From JAIYDJ01 sp031400505 (GTDB lineage Bacteria > Pseudomonadota > Alphaproteobacteria > Rhodobacterales > Rhodobacteraceae): a stretch of DNA of 64,000 nt. The notes below the pieces were generated by a model. The model was not told the DNA's origin, ran no database searches, and saw only the letters and a program-made list of their open reading frames with translations. Both the position numbers and the translations under genes were made by a program. The DNA lies in contig JANNPZ010000040.1 in the NCBI GenBank assembly GCA_031400505.1, forward strand, positions 1 through 64,000. The letters are read 5' to 3'. Shown piece after piece: positions 16,133 to 25,432 of the stretch; the stretch's first letter is position 1; each line of letters begins with the position of its first letter.

Positions 16133-17581
16133 TCAACCGACGCGGTAATTCGGACTTTCGCGTGTGATTTGCACGTCATGGACGTGGCTTTCCTTCAGCC
16201 CGGCCCCGGTAATCTTGACGAACTGGCAGTTTGCACGCATTTCGGCGATCGTTGCGCACCCGGTGTAGCCCATCGCGGCCCGCAGGCCTCCGACCATCTG
16301 ATGGATCACCGTTGCGGCCGATCCCTTGTAAGGCACCTGGCCTTCGATACCTTCGGGCACCAGTTTGTCAGATGCCGCATCCTTCTGGAAATAGCGATCC
16401 GCCGACCCGCGCGCCATGGCTCCAAGGCTGCCCATCCCGCGATAGGACTTGTAGGATCGCCCGTTCCACAAGATGACCTCGCCCGGCGCTTCGTCCGTAC
16501 CCGCAATCGCTGACCCGACCATTGCACAAGACGCGCCGGCGGCAATCGCCTTGGCAAAATCACCGGAATACTTGATGCCCCCGTCTGCAATCACCGGAAT
16601 TTCCCCTGCCGCACGCGCCGAATCCATGATAGCTGTCAATTGGGGAACCCCGACGCCCGCAACGATCCGCGTCGTGCAGATACTGCCCGGACCGATGCCG
16701 ACCTTGATCGCGTCTGCCCCTGCCCCGATCAATGCGCGCGTCGCCTCGGCTGTGGCTACATTGCCCGCCACCACCTGCACCGCGTTCGAAAGTCGCTTAA
16801 TGCGTTCGACCGCAAGCGCGACCCCCGCCGAATGGCCATGCGCGGTGTCGATCACCACCATGTCAACACCGGCATCAATCAGCGCCTGACTACGCTCGAA
16901 CCCGGCATCGCCCACCGTCGTTGCCGCAGCCACCCGCAGCCGACCCATGGAATCCTTGCAGGCATGGGGGTTAAGCACCGATTTCTCGGTGTCCTTCAGC
17001 GTCAGAAGGCCGGTCAGCTTGCCGTCGCCATCCGTCACCAGCAGCTTTTCAATCCGCCGCGCCTTCATCAAACTGATTGCCGCGTCGCGGTCGGCAGGTT
17101 CGCGTAGCACGGCAAGGTTTTCGGACGTCATCATCACGCGCACCGGCGTCTTGTCATCGGTGGCAAAACGCATGTCGCGGTTGGTCACGATGCCCAGAAC
17201 CCGCCCCAGATCGTCAACCACAGGAAACCCCGTGATGTTATAGCGATCCATCAGTAGCTTGGCATCCGCCAGTGTCTGGTTCGCTGTCAGGGTGATCGGC
17301 GCGTAGACTATGCCCGATTCAAACCGCTTGACCCTTCGCACTTCGCGGGCCTGCGCCTCGGTGTCGAGGTTGCGGTGAATCACGCCGATCCCGCCAGCCT
17401 GTGCCATCGCAATCGCCATGCGGCCCTCTGTGACCGTGTCCATCGCAGACGACAGCAAGGGGATGTTCATCCGGATTGCCTTGGTGACAAACGTTGCGGT
17501 GTCAGCTTCGCTCGGCAACACCGAGCTCGCCGCGGGAACCAGCAAAACATCGTCAAAGGTAAAAGCCTCGCGAATCTCCAT
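16133..17581 (-). CDS. guaB: Inosine-5'-monophosphate dehydrogenase
   Basis: 482 residues. Oxidises IMP to XMP with NAD+, the committed step to GTP. TIM barrel with the catalytic cysteine in GPGSICTTR, the flap R-Y element (GSADRYFQKD), and two inserted CBS domains (about residues 90-205). ATG 17581 has a perfect GGAGGA ribosome site 5 nt upstream; an earlier ATG at 17593 overlaps that site and is rejected. Apparently monocistronic. Confidence 0.97.
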   Translation of the reverse strand: MEIREAFTFDDVLLVPAASSVLPSEADTATFVTKAIRMNIPLLSSAMDTVTEGRMAIAMAQAGGIGVIHRNLDTEAQAREVRRVKRFESGIVYAPITLTANQTLADAKLLMDRYNITGFPVVDDLGRVLGIVTNRDMRFATDDKTPVRVMMTSENLAVLREPADRDAAISLMKARRIEKLLVTDGDGKLTGLLTLKDTEKSVLNPHACKDSMGRLRVAAATTVGDAGFERSQALIDAGVDMVVIDTAHGHSAGVALAVERIKRLSNAVQVVAGNVATAEATRALIGAGADAIKVGIGPGSICTTRIVAGVGVPQLTAIMDSARAAGEIPVIADGGIKYSGDFAKAIAAGASCAMVGSAIAGTDEAPGEVILWNGRSYKSYRGMGSLGAMARGSADRYFQKDAASDKLVPEGIEGQVPYKGSAATVIHQMVGGLRAAMGYTGCATIAEMRANCQFVKITGAGLKESHVHDVQITRESPNYRVG

Positions 17582-17740
17582 GTCATCCTCCATCGGGGGT
17601 TGGGAGTGGTTCGTTTGACAGGCGCCTGTTTCATGGCGCGGGCGGGAAGGCAAGTTCTGAATTCACAGGACCGTTACGATGTGATGATAATTGTCAACGT
17701 TGAAAAATTCGAAGTATTTTCCAGAACCAAGGAGAGTAGA

Positions 17741-18304
17741 ATGAATTCGAAAGCCAAATTTTTCTTGGCCGCTGCCGCGTTCTGCGCCGCCGGGCCAGTG
17801 TTTGGATTGCCCATCGCCGCGGACAATCCCGGTGCCTCACTATTTGTCAGCTCGACTGACCCGGTTATCGCCACGTATCTCGGAAACACCGCCTCCTTTT
17901 CGAACGATCTCTTTCTTGTCGTCGACGGAATTGACGACGTCTTTTTGTTCAACAATCAAACTTCACCTGTCGGTACTACTGTGGACCTAGGGTCATTTGC
18001 GGTGGGAACCGAACTCGTTTTTCGCCTGTCCGTAGAGGACACGGGCAATGACTTTTTTACGGGTCCGGCCTCGCGCAATCCTGACGGGCAGGCGCATGCT
18101 ACGGTAGAAGAGGACTATCTGGTTGACGGGACAACGCTTGTTTCGTTCGAAGATCTGTTCAACGGCCCGTTTGATTTCAACGATCTGAGCTTCTCTTTCT
18201 CGAACACGACGCTTGTCAGTCCGACGCCTGTTCCACTGCCGCCGGCACTGCCGATGCTGGCTTTGGCCTTGTTGCCGCTTGGCTTTTTCCGCCGCAAGGT
18301 CTGA
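17741..18304 (+). CDS. VPLPA-CTERM surface protein with DUF4114-like region
   Basis: 187 residues. Signal peptide MNSKAKFFLAAAAFCAAGPVFG (about 1-22), then a secreted, acidic, calcium-binding-like body with DFNDLSFSF near 146-154, as in DUF4114 domains, and a C-terminal PVPLPPALPMLALALLPLGF helix with basic tail RRKV. This is the second VPLPA-type protein in the window, 13 kb from the first and not similar to it outside the sorting signal. GGAGAG ribosome site before ATG 17741. The stretch just upstream is AT-rich compared with its neighbours. Probably exported and processed by an exosortase encoded elsewhere. Confidence 0.8.
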   Translation: MNSKAKFFLAAAAFCAAGPVFGLPIAADNPGASLFVSSTDPVIATYLGNTASFSNDLFLVVDGIDDVFLFNNQTSPVGTTVDLGSFAVGTELVFRLSVEDTGNDFFTGPASRNPDGQAHATVEEDYLVDGTTLVSFEDLFNGPFDFNDLSFSFSNTTLVSPTPVPLPPALPMLALALLPLGFFRRKV

Positions 18305-18428
18305 CGGGACAACCTGCGCATGTCCCACAGGGCGATCGCTGCTTTGCGTTCGCCCTGCTCTTCCAAGGTTGTGTTTGCGTCGCGCTTGCGATTGGCACTA
18401 GAGTTGACATGGAAGAACCAGGCGTCCC

Positions 18429-19130
18429 ATGCTGCTCGCTATCGTCGAAAACACCGCCATCACCCACCACGGCCAGATTGGCGTTGCCCTGCACGAGGCG
18501 GGCGCGCGGATCACCCAGTACCGCGCATGGCGGGATAACCTGCTGCCAGACCCCGACAGCTTCGACGCGCTCGTGGTCTTTGGCGGCGAGCAATCGGCCT
18601 TGTCGGATAACACCCACCCCTACCTGGACGCCCTCGCGCAGTTGATGCGCGAAACCGCAGAGGCCGGCAAGGCGGTGCTCGGCGTGTGCCTCGGCGCGCA
18701 GGTCTTTGCGCGGGGCCTCGGCGCGCAGAACCACCTCGGGACCGCCCGGGAATTCGGCTGGCACGACGTTGCACTGACCAAGGCAGGCCGCAGCGACCCG
18801 GTCCTGTCCGCGCTGCCGCCCGAGTTTCCGATCTTCGAATGGCACTCCGACACGTTCACCCTGCCGCCGAACGCCACCCATCTCGCCCAGACCGCTTCGG
18901 CCCCCGCCCAGGCCTTTCGCTACGGCCGCGCTGGTTACGGCATGCAGTTCCACTTCGAGGCGAGCCGCACCGTGGTGGCCGACTGGGCACGCATCTTTCC
19001 CACTCTGATCGAAGGCTTGCACCCCGGATGGACCGCGTCCCTGCCCGAACGCGCCGCAGTCTCGGGGGTGCAGGCCGACGCGCATGGTCTGGCAATTGCC
19101 CGGGCATGGGTCGCGATGGTGCAGACCTGA
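18429..19130 (+). CDS. Class I glutamine amidotransferase-like protein
   Basis: 233 residues, a stand-alone GATase1 domain. Nucleophile C87 in GVCLGAQ, catalytic histidine H175 in MQFHFEAS with E177 complete the glutaminase triad, so ammonia release from glutamine is expected. Relatives are called GMP-synthase-like; some are gamma-glutamyl hydrolases of polyamine catabolism, others have no synthase partner. There is no synthetase domain nearby, so the acceptor is unknown. Convergent with the TDT carrier gene, 3 bp apart. Confidence 0.83.
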   Translation: MLLAIVENTAITHHGQIGVALHEAGARITQYRAWRDNLLPDPDSFDALVVFGGEQSALSDNTHPYLDALAQLMRETAEAGKAVLGVCLGAQVFARGLGAQNHLGTAREFGWHDVALTKAGRSDPVLSALPPEFPIFEWHSDTFTLPPNATHLAQTASAPAQAFRYGRAGYGMQFHFEASRTVVADWARIFPTLIEGLHPGWTASLPERAAVSGVQADAHGLAIARAWVAMVQT

Positions 19131-19133
19131 TCG

Positions 19134-20096
19134 CTATGCCTCGGCAGCATTCGTCTTTTGCGCGAGGCTGCCCGTCGCCCACATCCGGATCACCTGGTAG
19201 GCTATCACCGGCACGACACCCAAAGCGGCAATCAGCACCACAGTACCGGCAAAATCCCACCCCACAGCAAACAGCGCGCCAGAGTAGGCCGCTAGAGGGA
19301 AGGTAAAGCTGCCCCAAAGCGGCGAGAAACCGGCGACAGTCATCCACCGCGCACCAAGCAGCATCGTTGCCAGATACGCCCCCCCCGCCAAAGCAAAGGC
19401 AACCGCCATCTCGGTCTGTCCGGTCTGCGCTGCAACCGACGCCAACAGGCTCGCGGGTGCCAGGTGGATGGCAAGTATCGGGCGCAACGGGGCTGGCGGC
19501 ACCTCGCGGGCAAACTGAACAGCACTCAGGGTCCAGATCAGCAGCGCAACCGGCAGCGTGGCCCAGAACAGCGCCACGGCAAGCCCGGTCCATCCCAGCC
19601 CCGCCGCCGCCAGCGCCCCGACAATCGGGCCTACAAAGCTAAGATGAACCGACGGGTTCACCCTGCGCGCCGGATCAGGCAACCGCCGCAGCACGGCGAC
19701 CAGCATCACCGCCTGCGCCGCGTGCCCAAGCAATGCCAGCAGCAAAAGCGCAGACGCTATTCGTGGCGCAAAGGGCGCCAGGGCTGCCGCCAGTGCCATT
19801 GCGCCGACAGACCCCGCTGCAACACCGCCACGACTGGGCAAAACCCGCATCTCTTCGGCCAGAACTCCGGGTCTGCGTCCAAGCTTTGCCCCGTAGGCAA
19901 GCATGGCAAATGCCCAGATCGCCCCCGCCGCCCCCAACAGCACCTCTGCCATTCCACCGGGCAATCCCAGTGCCGACAGCCCCTGTCGCAAGGCCAACCC
20001 CAGCCCCAAAAGCCCCAGCACCACGGGAAACACCGCAGGCGGCGTGCGGGCAAAAAGCCTGGGCTTGCGCGGCGGAAACTCTGGCGCGGGATACAT
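19134..20096 (-). CDS. TDT/SLAC1-family membrane transporter
   Basis: 320 residues with about ten membrane helices, of the tellurite-resistance/dicarboxylate transporter (TDT) family that includes TehA and plant SLAC1 anion channels. The N-terminus MYPAPEFPPRKPRLFARTPPAVFP-type, with helices starting at VVLGLLGLGLAL, defines ATG 20096; the 71-residue upstream extension has no family character. Substrate unproven; anions such as malate, sulfite or chloride are typical of relatives. Confidence 0.78.
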   Translation of the reverse strand: MYPAPEFPPRKPRLFARTPPAVFPVVLGLLGLGLALRQGLSALGLPGGMAEVLLGAAGAIWAFAMLAYGAKLGRRPGVLAEEMRVLPSRGGVAAGSVGAMALAAALAPFAPRIASALLLLALLGHAAQAVMLVAVLRRLPDPARRVNPSVHLSFVGPIVGALAAAGLGWTGLAVALFWATLPVALLIWTLSAVQFAREVPPAPLRPILAIHLAPASLLASVAAQTGQTEMAVAFALAGGAYLATMLLGARWMTVAGFSPLWGSFTFPLAAYSGALFAVGWDFAGTVVLIAALGVVPVIAYQVIRMWATGSLAQKTNAAEA

Positions 20097-20733
20097 TGGG
20101 GGGCGCTGGGCAACACGGGGTGGCTGGACCAAAGCTGAACTCCGAAAAAGGCCGATCACAGGATCAGCGAACCTGCCGAAGACAACGCAAAACGGCTGCG
20201 AAGGCGCAAGAGGCAAGAGGTCGCGCCAGAAGGAACCATACGCCAAAGAACGTAAACCTTGCAGAGCTTTTCGCAGCGCCTCTTGCGCCGGCAACAACTG
20301 ACCTCGCACTTGCCGGCGTCACACCTGCTGACGTCGCCACGGCGTAACCATCCGGTCCCAACCGGCATCATGCTTGCACCTTGCGATGCAGGAGATGCCG
20401 ATGCCCGGCAGGGGTTCCAGATTTGCGTCGTTCAGGCTCTGCCGGTTGCTGGTAGAATAGCAATAACATCGTAAAATCTGCGACATAGTAAGGATATTTA
20501 ATCCAAAGCGACAAAGATGCGCTACGTTCGGTTTCGGTCTTCTCTGCGGACATGCACCGCGTTGCGGCCGCCCACGAAGGGCTGACGGACTGCTTTGTCA
20601 ACGCACATGGCTGTTACGACTTCCACACGGTGCGCAAAACATTTACGCATGCGCAGTCCGTGCTTTGACCGGGCCCAAGTAGCGCCCTACTCTGATCCTG
20701 CAGCGCATTTCTGACAAGACGAGCAACAGCGAC
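20097..20733. other. 640-bp region without an intact gene
   Basis: No ORF here has both a credible start and family-like sequence. On the plus strand a frame ends at 20347 (tail GVTPADVATA) and an open stretch at 20492-20668 has coding-like composition but no start. The 3' part must hold the promoter of the LacI-family gene, but I see no clear operator dyad. The region may be the scar of a lost gene between the TDT carrier and the sugar operon. Confidence 0.5.
20492..20668 (+). pseudogene. Possible C-terminal gene remnant
   Basis: A 58-codon open stretch bounded upstream by in-frame TAG TAA and ending TGA. It has G/C-rich third positions and protein-like content (SADMHRVAAAHEGLTDCF, then NAHGCYDFHTVRKTF). 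It has no start codon with a ribosome site, so it reads as the tail of a broken gene. The family is not recognised, and chance cannot be excluded. Confidence 0.25.
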
Positions 20734-21780
20734 ATGAACCTTAAAGAACTGGCCAGCAAGCTAGGCCTATCGCCCACCACGGTTAGCCGGGCGCTGAACG
20801 GCTATCCGGAAGTGAGCGAGTTGACCCGAGACCGGGTCATGGCGGCTGCCAAGCGGCACAATTACCGTCCAAACACCCGTGCTATCCGGTTGGCTACCGG
20901 GCGCGCCATGGCGATCGGGCATGTGATGACAGGATTGACGCGCAACGAAATCGTCAACCCAATTTTTGCCGACTTCATCGCCGGCGCCGGCGAGATCTAT
21001 TCGCGGCATGGCTATGACATGATGTTGTCGGTTGTCAGCGACGACAGCGAAGAGGTCGCTTACCGCGACCTCGCCGCGCGTGGTGTTGTGGATGGTGTGA
21101 TCGTGCATTCGGTCAAAAGCAACGATCCCAGGATAAAGGTGCTGGCCGAAATAGGTCTTCCGGCAGTGTTTCATGGGCGCGCCACGGGCACCGACGCAGT
21201 TTACAACTGGGTCGATGTCAACAACCGCCGCGCATTTCTGCGGGCAACCGAGTTTCTGCTGGACCTTGGCCATCGCCGCATAGCACTGGTCAACGGCATG
21301 GAATACATGGATTTTGCGCTGCGCCGGCGCACAGGCTATCTTGATGCGCTGACGGCACGAGGCTTGCCTGTCTATCCCGAACTGATGGCCAGCCACGAAA
21401 TGACAGAAATGTCGGGCTTTCGTGCGGCTGCCAAAATGCTGGATCTGCGCGATCCGCCAACGGCGTTTCTGGCGTCTTCCATGCTGTCAGGCATGGGCGT
21501 TCGCCGTGCAATCGAGGCGCGCGGACTGATCATGGGCCGCGATGTCTCGGTCATTCTGTTTGACGATGATCTGTCTTATCTGCGCAACGGCGAAGATGTT
21601 CCGATCTTTACCGCCACGCGATCCTCGGTTCGCGAAGCCGGCCGATTGGCGGCGCAGATGGTGCTTGACCTGATTGCGGCGTGCGAAACCGCGCAGCGCA
21701 CCCATCTGCTGGAGGCAGAACTGATCATTGGCCAGTCAACTGGCCCCGCCCCGTCTGCCCCCTTGTCGCACAGAGGCTGA
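20734..21780 (+). CDS. LacI-family transcriptional regulator
   Basis: 348 residues. The N-terminal HTH and hinge (MNLKELASKLGLSPTTVSRA, then YRPNTRAIRLATG) are standard LacI. The periplasmic-binding-like effector domain follows with RATGTDAVYNWVDVNN and GHRRIAL. It resembles AglR-type regulators of alpha-glucoside genes in alphaproteobacteria. The stop is 3 nt before the GH1 gene, so regulator, glycosidase and glucokinase form one operon; it probably represses its own transcript until a glucoside is bound (inference). Confidence 0.88.
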   Translation: MNLKELASKLGLSPTTVSRALNGYPEVSELTRDRVMAAAKRHNYRPNTRAIRLATGRAMAIGHVMTGLTRNEIVNPIFADFIAGAGEIYSRHGYDMMLSVVSDDSEEVAYRDLAARGVVDGVIVHSVKSNDPRIKVLAEIGLPAVFHGRATGTDAVYNWVDVNNRRAFLRATEFLLDLGHRRIALVNGMEYMDFALRRRTGYLDALTARGLPVYPELMASHEMTEMSGFRAAAKMLDLRDPPTAFLASSMLSGMGVRRAIEARGLIMGRDVSVILFDDDLSYLRNGEDVPIFTATRSSVREAGRLAAQMVLDLIAACETAQRTHLLEAELIIGQSTGPAPSAPLSHRG

Positions 21781-21783
21781 TCG

Positions 21784-23103
21784 ATGTTGACCCGATATGA
21801 TTTTCCAACCGGTTTTATCTTTGGTGCGGCAACGGCCGCCTATCAGATCGAAGGCAGCCAGTTTGGTGGCGCAGGCCCGTCTCATTGGGACAGTTTTTCA
21901 GCCACCCCCGGCAACGTCAGAAACGCCGAAACCGGGGCGCTTGCTTGCGATCACTATCACCGATGGCCCGCAGATCTGGATTTGATGAAATCCGCCCAGA
22001 TGGATGCCTATCGCTTTTCGACATCTTGGGCACGGGTCATGCCAGACGGCGTTAGGATCAACCCCGAAGGCATTGCTTTTTATGACAAACTGGTAGATGG
22101 CATGCTGGAGCGCGGTCTAAAGCCATTTCAGACCTTGTATCACTGGGAACTCCCGTCGGCGCTGGCGGACAAGGGGGGGTGGACGAACCGCGATACCTGC
22201 CATCGCTTTGCAGATTTTGCCGAAACCATCACCCGGACATTGGGCGACCGCGTCGAAAGCATCGCCACGATCAACGAGCCGTGGTGCGTCGCCTGGCTTT
22301 CGCATTTCATGGGCATTCACGCGCCGGGTCTGCGTGACATCCGCGCCGCGGCACGTGCCATGCATCACATCCTTCTGGCGCATGGGCTGGCAATGGACAG
22401 GCTGCGCGGCATGGGGCAGCCCAATCTTGGCATTGTTCTGAACTTCGATCATGCGCAATCGCACAGACCCGAGGACGCCGAGGCAGCCACCCTTTGGGAT
22501 GGCATCTTCAACCGCTGGTACATCGAAGCGATCAGCAAGAAAACATATCCGGAACAGGTACTTTCGGGCCTTTCTGAACATCTGCCCCACGACTGGCAAA
22601 ACGATATGGAAACGATCGGTCAGCGTTTGGACTGGTTGGGGGTCAACTATTACACCCGCCACATCTTGGAACATGCAGCCGATCAGCCTTGGCCCTCCTT
22701 GCGCGACGTGCCCGGCAATCTGCCGACAACCCAGATGGGGTGGGAAGTCTATCCCGACGGTTTGCACAGCTTTTTGACCCGCCTGGCGCGCGACTACGTC
22801 GGGGACTTGCCGATCTATGTCACCGAAAACGGTATGGCAAATGCGGATGTCTTGCAGGATGACGTTGTAACAGACGACACCAGAACGGAATTTCTGTTTT
22901 CTCATCTGGACGCCACACGTCGCGCCATTGCGGATGGCGCGAATGTGCGTGGTTTCTTTTACTGGTCACTTCTGGACAATTTCGAATGGGCCGAAGGATA
23001 CGCAAAGCGCTTTGGGCTTGTGCATGTCGATTTTCTTACGCAGAAACGCACTGCGAAATCCTCTTATCATGCCTATGCGCGCGCCTTGGCCCGCAACACC
23101 TAA
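21784..23103 (+). CDS. GH1 beta-glucosidase
   Basis: 439 residues, the usual length for the family. Retaining glycoside hydrolase with acid/base E165 in TINEPW and nucleophile E348 in YVTENG; the N-terminal FIFGAATAAYQIEG and the C-terminal FFYWSLLDNFEWAEGY aglycone-site motifs are intact. No signal peptide, so it acts on glucosides already in the cytoplasm and hands glucose to the adjacent glucokinase. The operon has no transporter in this window. Confidence 0.95.
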   Translation: MLTRYDFPTGFIFGAATAAYQIEGSQFGGAGPSHWDSFSATPGNVRNAETGALACDHYHRWPADLDLMKSAQMDAYRFSTSWARVMPDGVRINPEGIAFYDKLVDGMLERGLKPFQTLYHWELPSALADKGGWTNRDTCHRFADFAETITRTLGDRVESIATINEPWCVAWLSHFMGIHAPGLRDIRAAARAMHHILLAHGLAMDRLRGMGQPNLGIVLNFDHAQSHRPEDAEAATLWDGIFNRWYIEAISKKTYPEQVLSGLSEHLPHDWQNDMETIGQRLDWLGVNYYTRHILEHAADQPWPSLRDVPGNLPTTQMGWEVYPDGLHSFLTRLARDYVGDLPIYVTENGMANADVLQDDVVTDDTRTEFLFSHLDATRRAIADGANVRGFFYWSLLDNFEWAEGYAKRFGLVHVDFLTQKRTAKSSYHAYARALARNT

Positions 23104-23112
23104 GGGACGCCC

Positions 23113-24084
23113 ATGACCCTCGCCCTTCTTGCCGATATCGGTGGTACCAACACCCGCGTCGCGCTTGCCGATGGTCGCGAGGTGCGCCGCCACTCTGCTG
23201 TCAGCTTCAAGAACGCCGACTACCCGGGGCTGGAGCCGATTCTGTCGTCCTACCTCGCGCAGCAGGGTCTGACATCGGTCGAAGGCGCTTGTGTTGCCGC
23301 TGCGGGTCCGGTCAAGGACGGTGTCGCTGAAATGACGAACCTTGCCTGGGTGATCGATCCCGCGCAGCTGACACGCTCCACCGGGGCGCGGCGCATTGCG
23401 ATCCTGAACGATCTGCAGGCGCAGGGGCAGGCTTTGGGCCATATTGCCCCAAGCCACCTGAGATGCGTTGTAGACGGGCCGGCCAAACCAGGCGCATCGA
23501 TGCTGGTCGTGGGGCTCGGCACTGGCGTCAACGCAGCGCCAGTGCACAACACGCCTTGGGGCCGGGTCGTGCCGCCGTCCGAATGCGGGCATGTCAACAT
23601 GCCGGTGCGATCCGCCGAAGATCTGGCGTTGGTCGCGTTCGTCGAAGCATCGCTTGCCGCACGCGGAGAGGCACCGCATTGCGGGGTCGAAGAGGTGCTT
23701 GCCGGGCGCGGCTTGGCCAATCTTTATGGTTTTGCGGCACAGCAGGCCGGCATCACTGCTGCACAGACATCAGCACAGGTGCTGGCGGGGCTAGATGCGG
23801 GCGACAAGATCGCGGTGCATGCGGCACAGCTTTATGTCCGCATTCTTGGTCAGACGCTTGCTGATCTGGCGCTGATCCACCTGCCCTATGACGGCATCTA
23901 TCTAATCGGCGGCATGTCGCGCGCGTTGACCCCTCATTTCGCACGATTTGGCCTGGGGACGGTTTTCCGCGAACTGCGGCGTGTCGATCTGCTGACCACG
24001 GCGTTTTCGATCACGGTTGTCGAAGACGACTATGCCGCCTTGACCGGATGCGCGGCCTATCTGGCGAATGGTGGCCAAGGATAG
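23113..24084 (+). CDS. glk: Glucokinase
   Basis: 323 residues, bacterial Glk family. Phosphorylates glucose with ATP. The ATP loop ADIGGTNTR (7-15), the glucose-contacting LNDLQAQG (98-105, with the catalytic aspartate), GLGTGVNAAP and the PSECGH motif (157-162) are present. Starts 9 nt after the glucosidase stop, completing a LacI-GH1-Glk operon that turns beta-glucosides into glucose 6-phosphate. Convergent with the next gene. Confidence 0.93.
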   Translation: MTLALLADIGGTNTRVALADGREVRRHSAVSFKNADYPGLEPILSSYLAQQGLTSVEGACVAAAGPVKDGVAEMTNLAWVIDPAQLTRSTGARRIAILNDLQAQGQALGHIAPSHLRCVVDGPAKPGASMLVVGLGTGVNAAPVHNTPWGRVVPPSECGHVNMPVRSAEDLALVAFVEASLAARGEAPHCGVEEVLAGRGLANLYGFAAQQAGITAAQTSAQVLAGLDAGDKIAVHAAQLYVRILGQTLADLALIHLPYDGIYLIGGMSRALTPHFARFGLGTVFRELRRVDLLTTAFSITVVEDDYAALTGCAAYLANGGQG

Positions 24085-24094
24085 CGACAGACTG

Positions 24095-24748
24095 CTACCC
24101 CGCCAGCCGATCCCGCAAGAACGACAGCGCAACCGACAGCCCATCCGACGCGATCCCGTGACCTGTGCCGCGCATGACATGACCATAGGTATCAAACCCC
24201 GCGCTGGTCAGGGCTTTGCTTGCATGTGCCAGGCTGTCGAACGGCACGACCTGATCGTCATCGCCGTGGATCAGCAACATCGCCGGGCGGACAGCAGTTG
24301 CATCAAGATCCTCAGGCGCAAGCAACCGGCCCGATATCGCGACCACGCCGGCCATCGCCACGGCACGCCGCGGTGCGACATGCATGGCCATCATCGCTCC
24401 TTGAGAAAAACCAAGAAGGCACAATGCACTGTCCGTCAATCCTGCCAGGTCTAGCTGCGCATCGAGAAAGGCGTTCAGGTCATCCGTCGCGCGCAGCAGG
24501 CCATCTTTGGCTGCCTGCTCGCTTGAGCCGTCAATCCAGGGTATCGGAAACCACTGCAGGCCATGGCCGCCCTGCGCCGGTTCGGGCGCATCCGGGGCCA
24601 TGAATACCGTATCGGGCAAATGTGGTGCCAAAACCTCGGCAAGGTCGAACAGGTCTGCACCGTTCGCGCCATAGCCGTGCAGAAACACGACCAGGCTTTT
24701 GGTCTGACCCGACAAAGCGGGCTTTCGATCACTCTGCAACGGCTTCAT
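24095..24748 (-). CDS. Carboxylesterase/phospholipase-type hydrolase (YpfH-like)
   Basis: 217 residues, alpha/beta hydrolase of the phospholipase/carboxylesterase family. HGYGANG oxyanion segment (24-30), nucleophile S115 in LGFSQGAMM, aspartate near 165 (HGDDDQVVP) and H197 (GTGHGI). Start ATG 24748 overlaps the glycosylase stop (ATGA), so the two are coupled. Natural substrate unknown. Confidence 0.85.
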   Translation of the reverse strand: MKPLQSDRKPALSGQTKSLVVFLHGYGANGADLFDLAEVLAPHLPDTVFMAPDAPEPAQGGHGLQWFPIPWIDGSSEQAAKDGLLRATDDLNAFLDAQLDLAGLTDSALCLLGFSQGAMMAMHVAPRRAVAMAGVVAISGRLLAPEDLDATAVRPAMLLIHGDDDQVVPFDSLAHASKALTSAGFDTYGHVMRGTGHGIASDGLSVALSFLRDRLAG

Positions 24749-25377
24749 TCCCGTATCCCTTCGCGCGATTTTAAGGTCCGGTAATAGGCCCAAAGAATAC
24801 GCGCCGCAACCGAACGCCACGGCGACCACGCGGCTGACAAGGCGCGAAGGGTTCGTTCATTCGGCCGCTCAGGCAGCAAGAACAGATCCCTGGCGGCCTC
24901 TTGCAAGGCAAGATCCGCCGGCGCGAACACATCCGCTCTGCCAAGCGCGAACATGGCATAGATTTCGGCAGTCCAACGCCCGATTCCGGGAACGGATGTC
25001 AGAATTGACAAGACATCCGCATCATGAAAAGCCCGCAAGCCGTTGAAGTCAATTCCTGATTGCGCCAAAGCCCTACCATAGCGTGCCTTCTGCCGGCTAA
25101 GCCCGACCGCGCGCAGTTCCTCGTCGGACGCCGATGCCAGCGCGTCGGCATTGGTCAGGCCTGCCGCCTGCAACCGGGCCCAGATTGCGTTGGCAGACGC
25201 TACCGAGACCTGTTGGCCGACAATCGCCGACAGCAATGCCGCAAATCCGTCATCCTGACGGCGCAGGGGCAAGGGTCCGCAGACTGCCAGCGCGCGGCCG
25301 AACGCCGGTTCCTGCTGCGACAGCCATGCGGCCCCCTCTGCCACGCAGTCCAAAGAGGTGATGATCCGCCCAACCAT
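24745..25377 (-). CDS. DNA-3-methyladenine glycosylase (AlkA/HhH-GPD)
   Basis: 210 residues. Base-excision repair glycosylase removing alkylated bases. Helix-hairpin-helix TSVPGIGRWTA (127-137) is followed by the Gly/Pro-Asp loop with catalytic D155 (DVFAPADLAL). There is no iron-sulfur cysteine cluster and no Ada-type N-terminal domain, so it is the short AlkA form. First gene of a two-gene operon with the downstream hydrolase. Confidence 0.9.
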   Translation of the reverse strand: MVGRIITSLDCVAEGAAWLSQQEPAFGRALAVCGPLPLRRQDDGFAALLSAIVGQQVSVASANAIWARLQAAGLTNADALASASDEELRAVGLSRQKARYGRALAQSGIDFNGLRAFHDADVLSILTSVPGIGRWTAEIYAMFALGRADVFAPADLALQEAARDLFLLPERPNERTLRALSAAWSPWRSVAARILWAYYRTLKSREGIRE

Positions 25378-25432
25378 ATCGCGTCAATGCCCCTTGCTCC
25401 GCCACCGCATCCGTCTTACCGCTGTCGGCATC

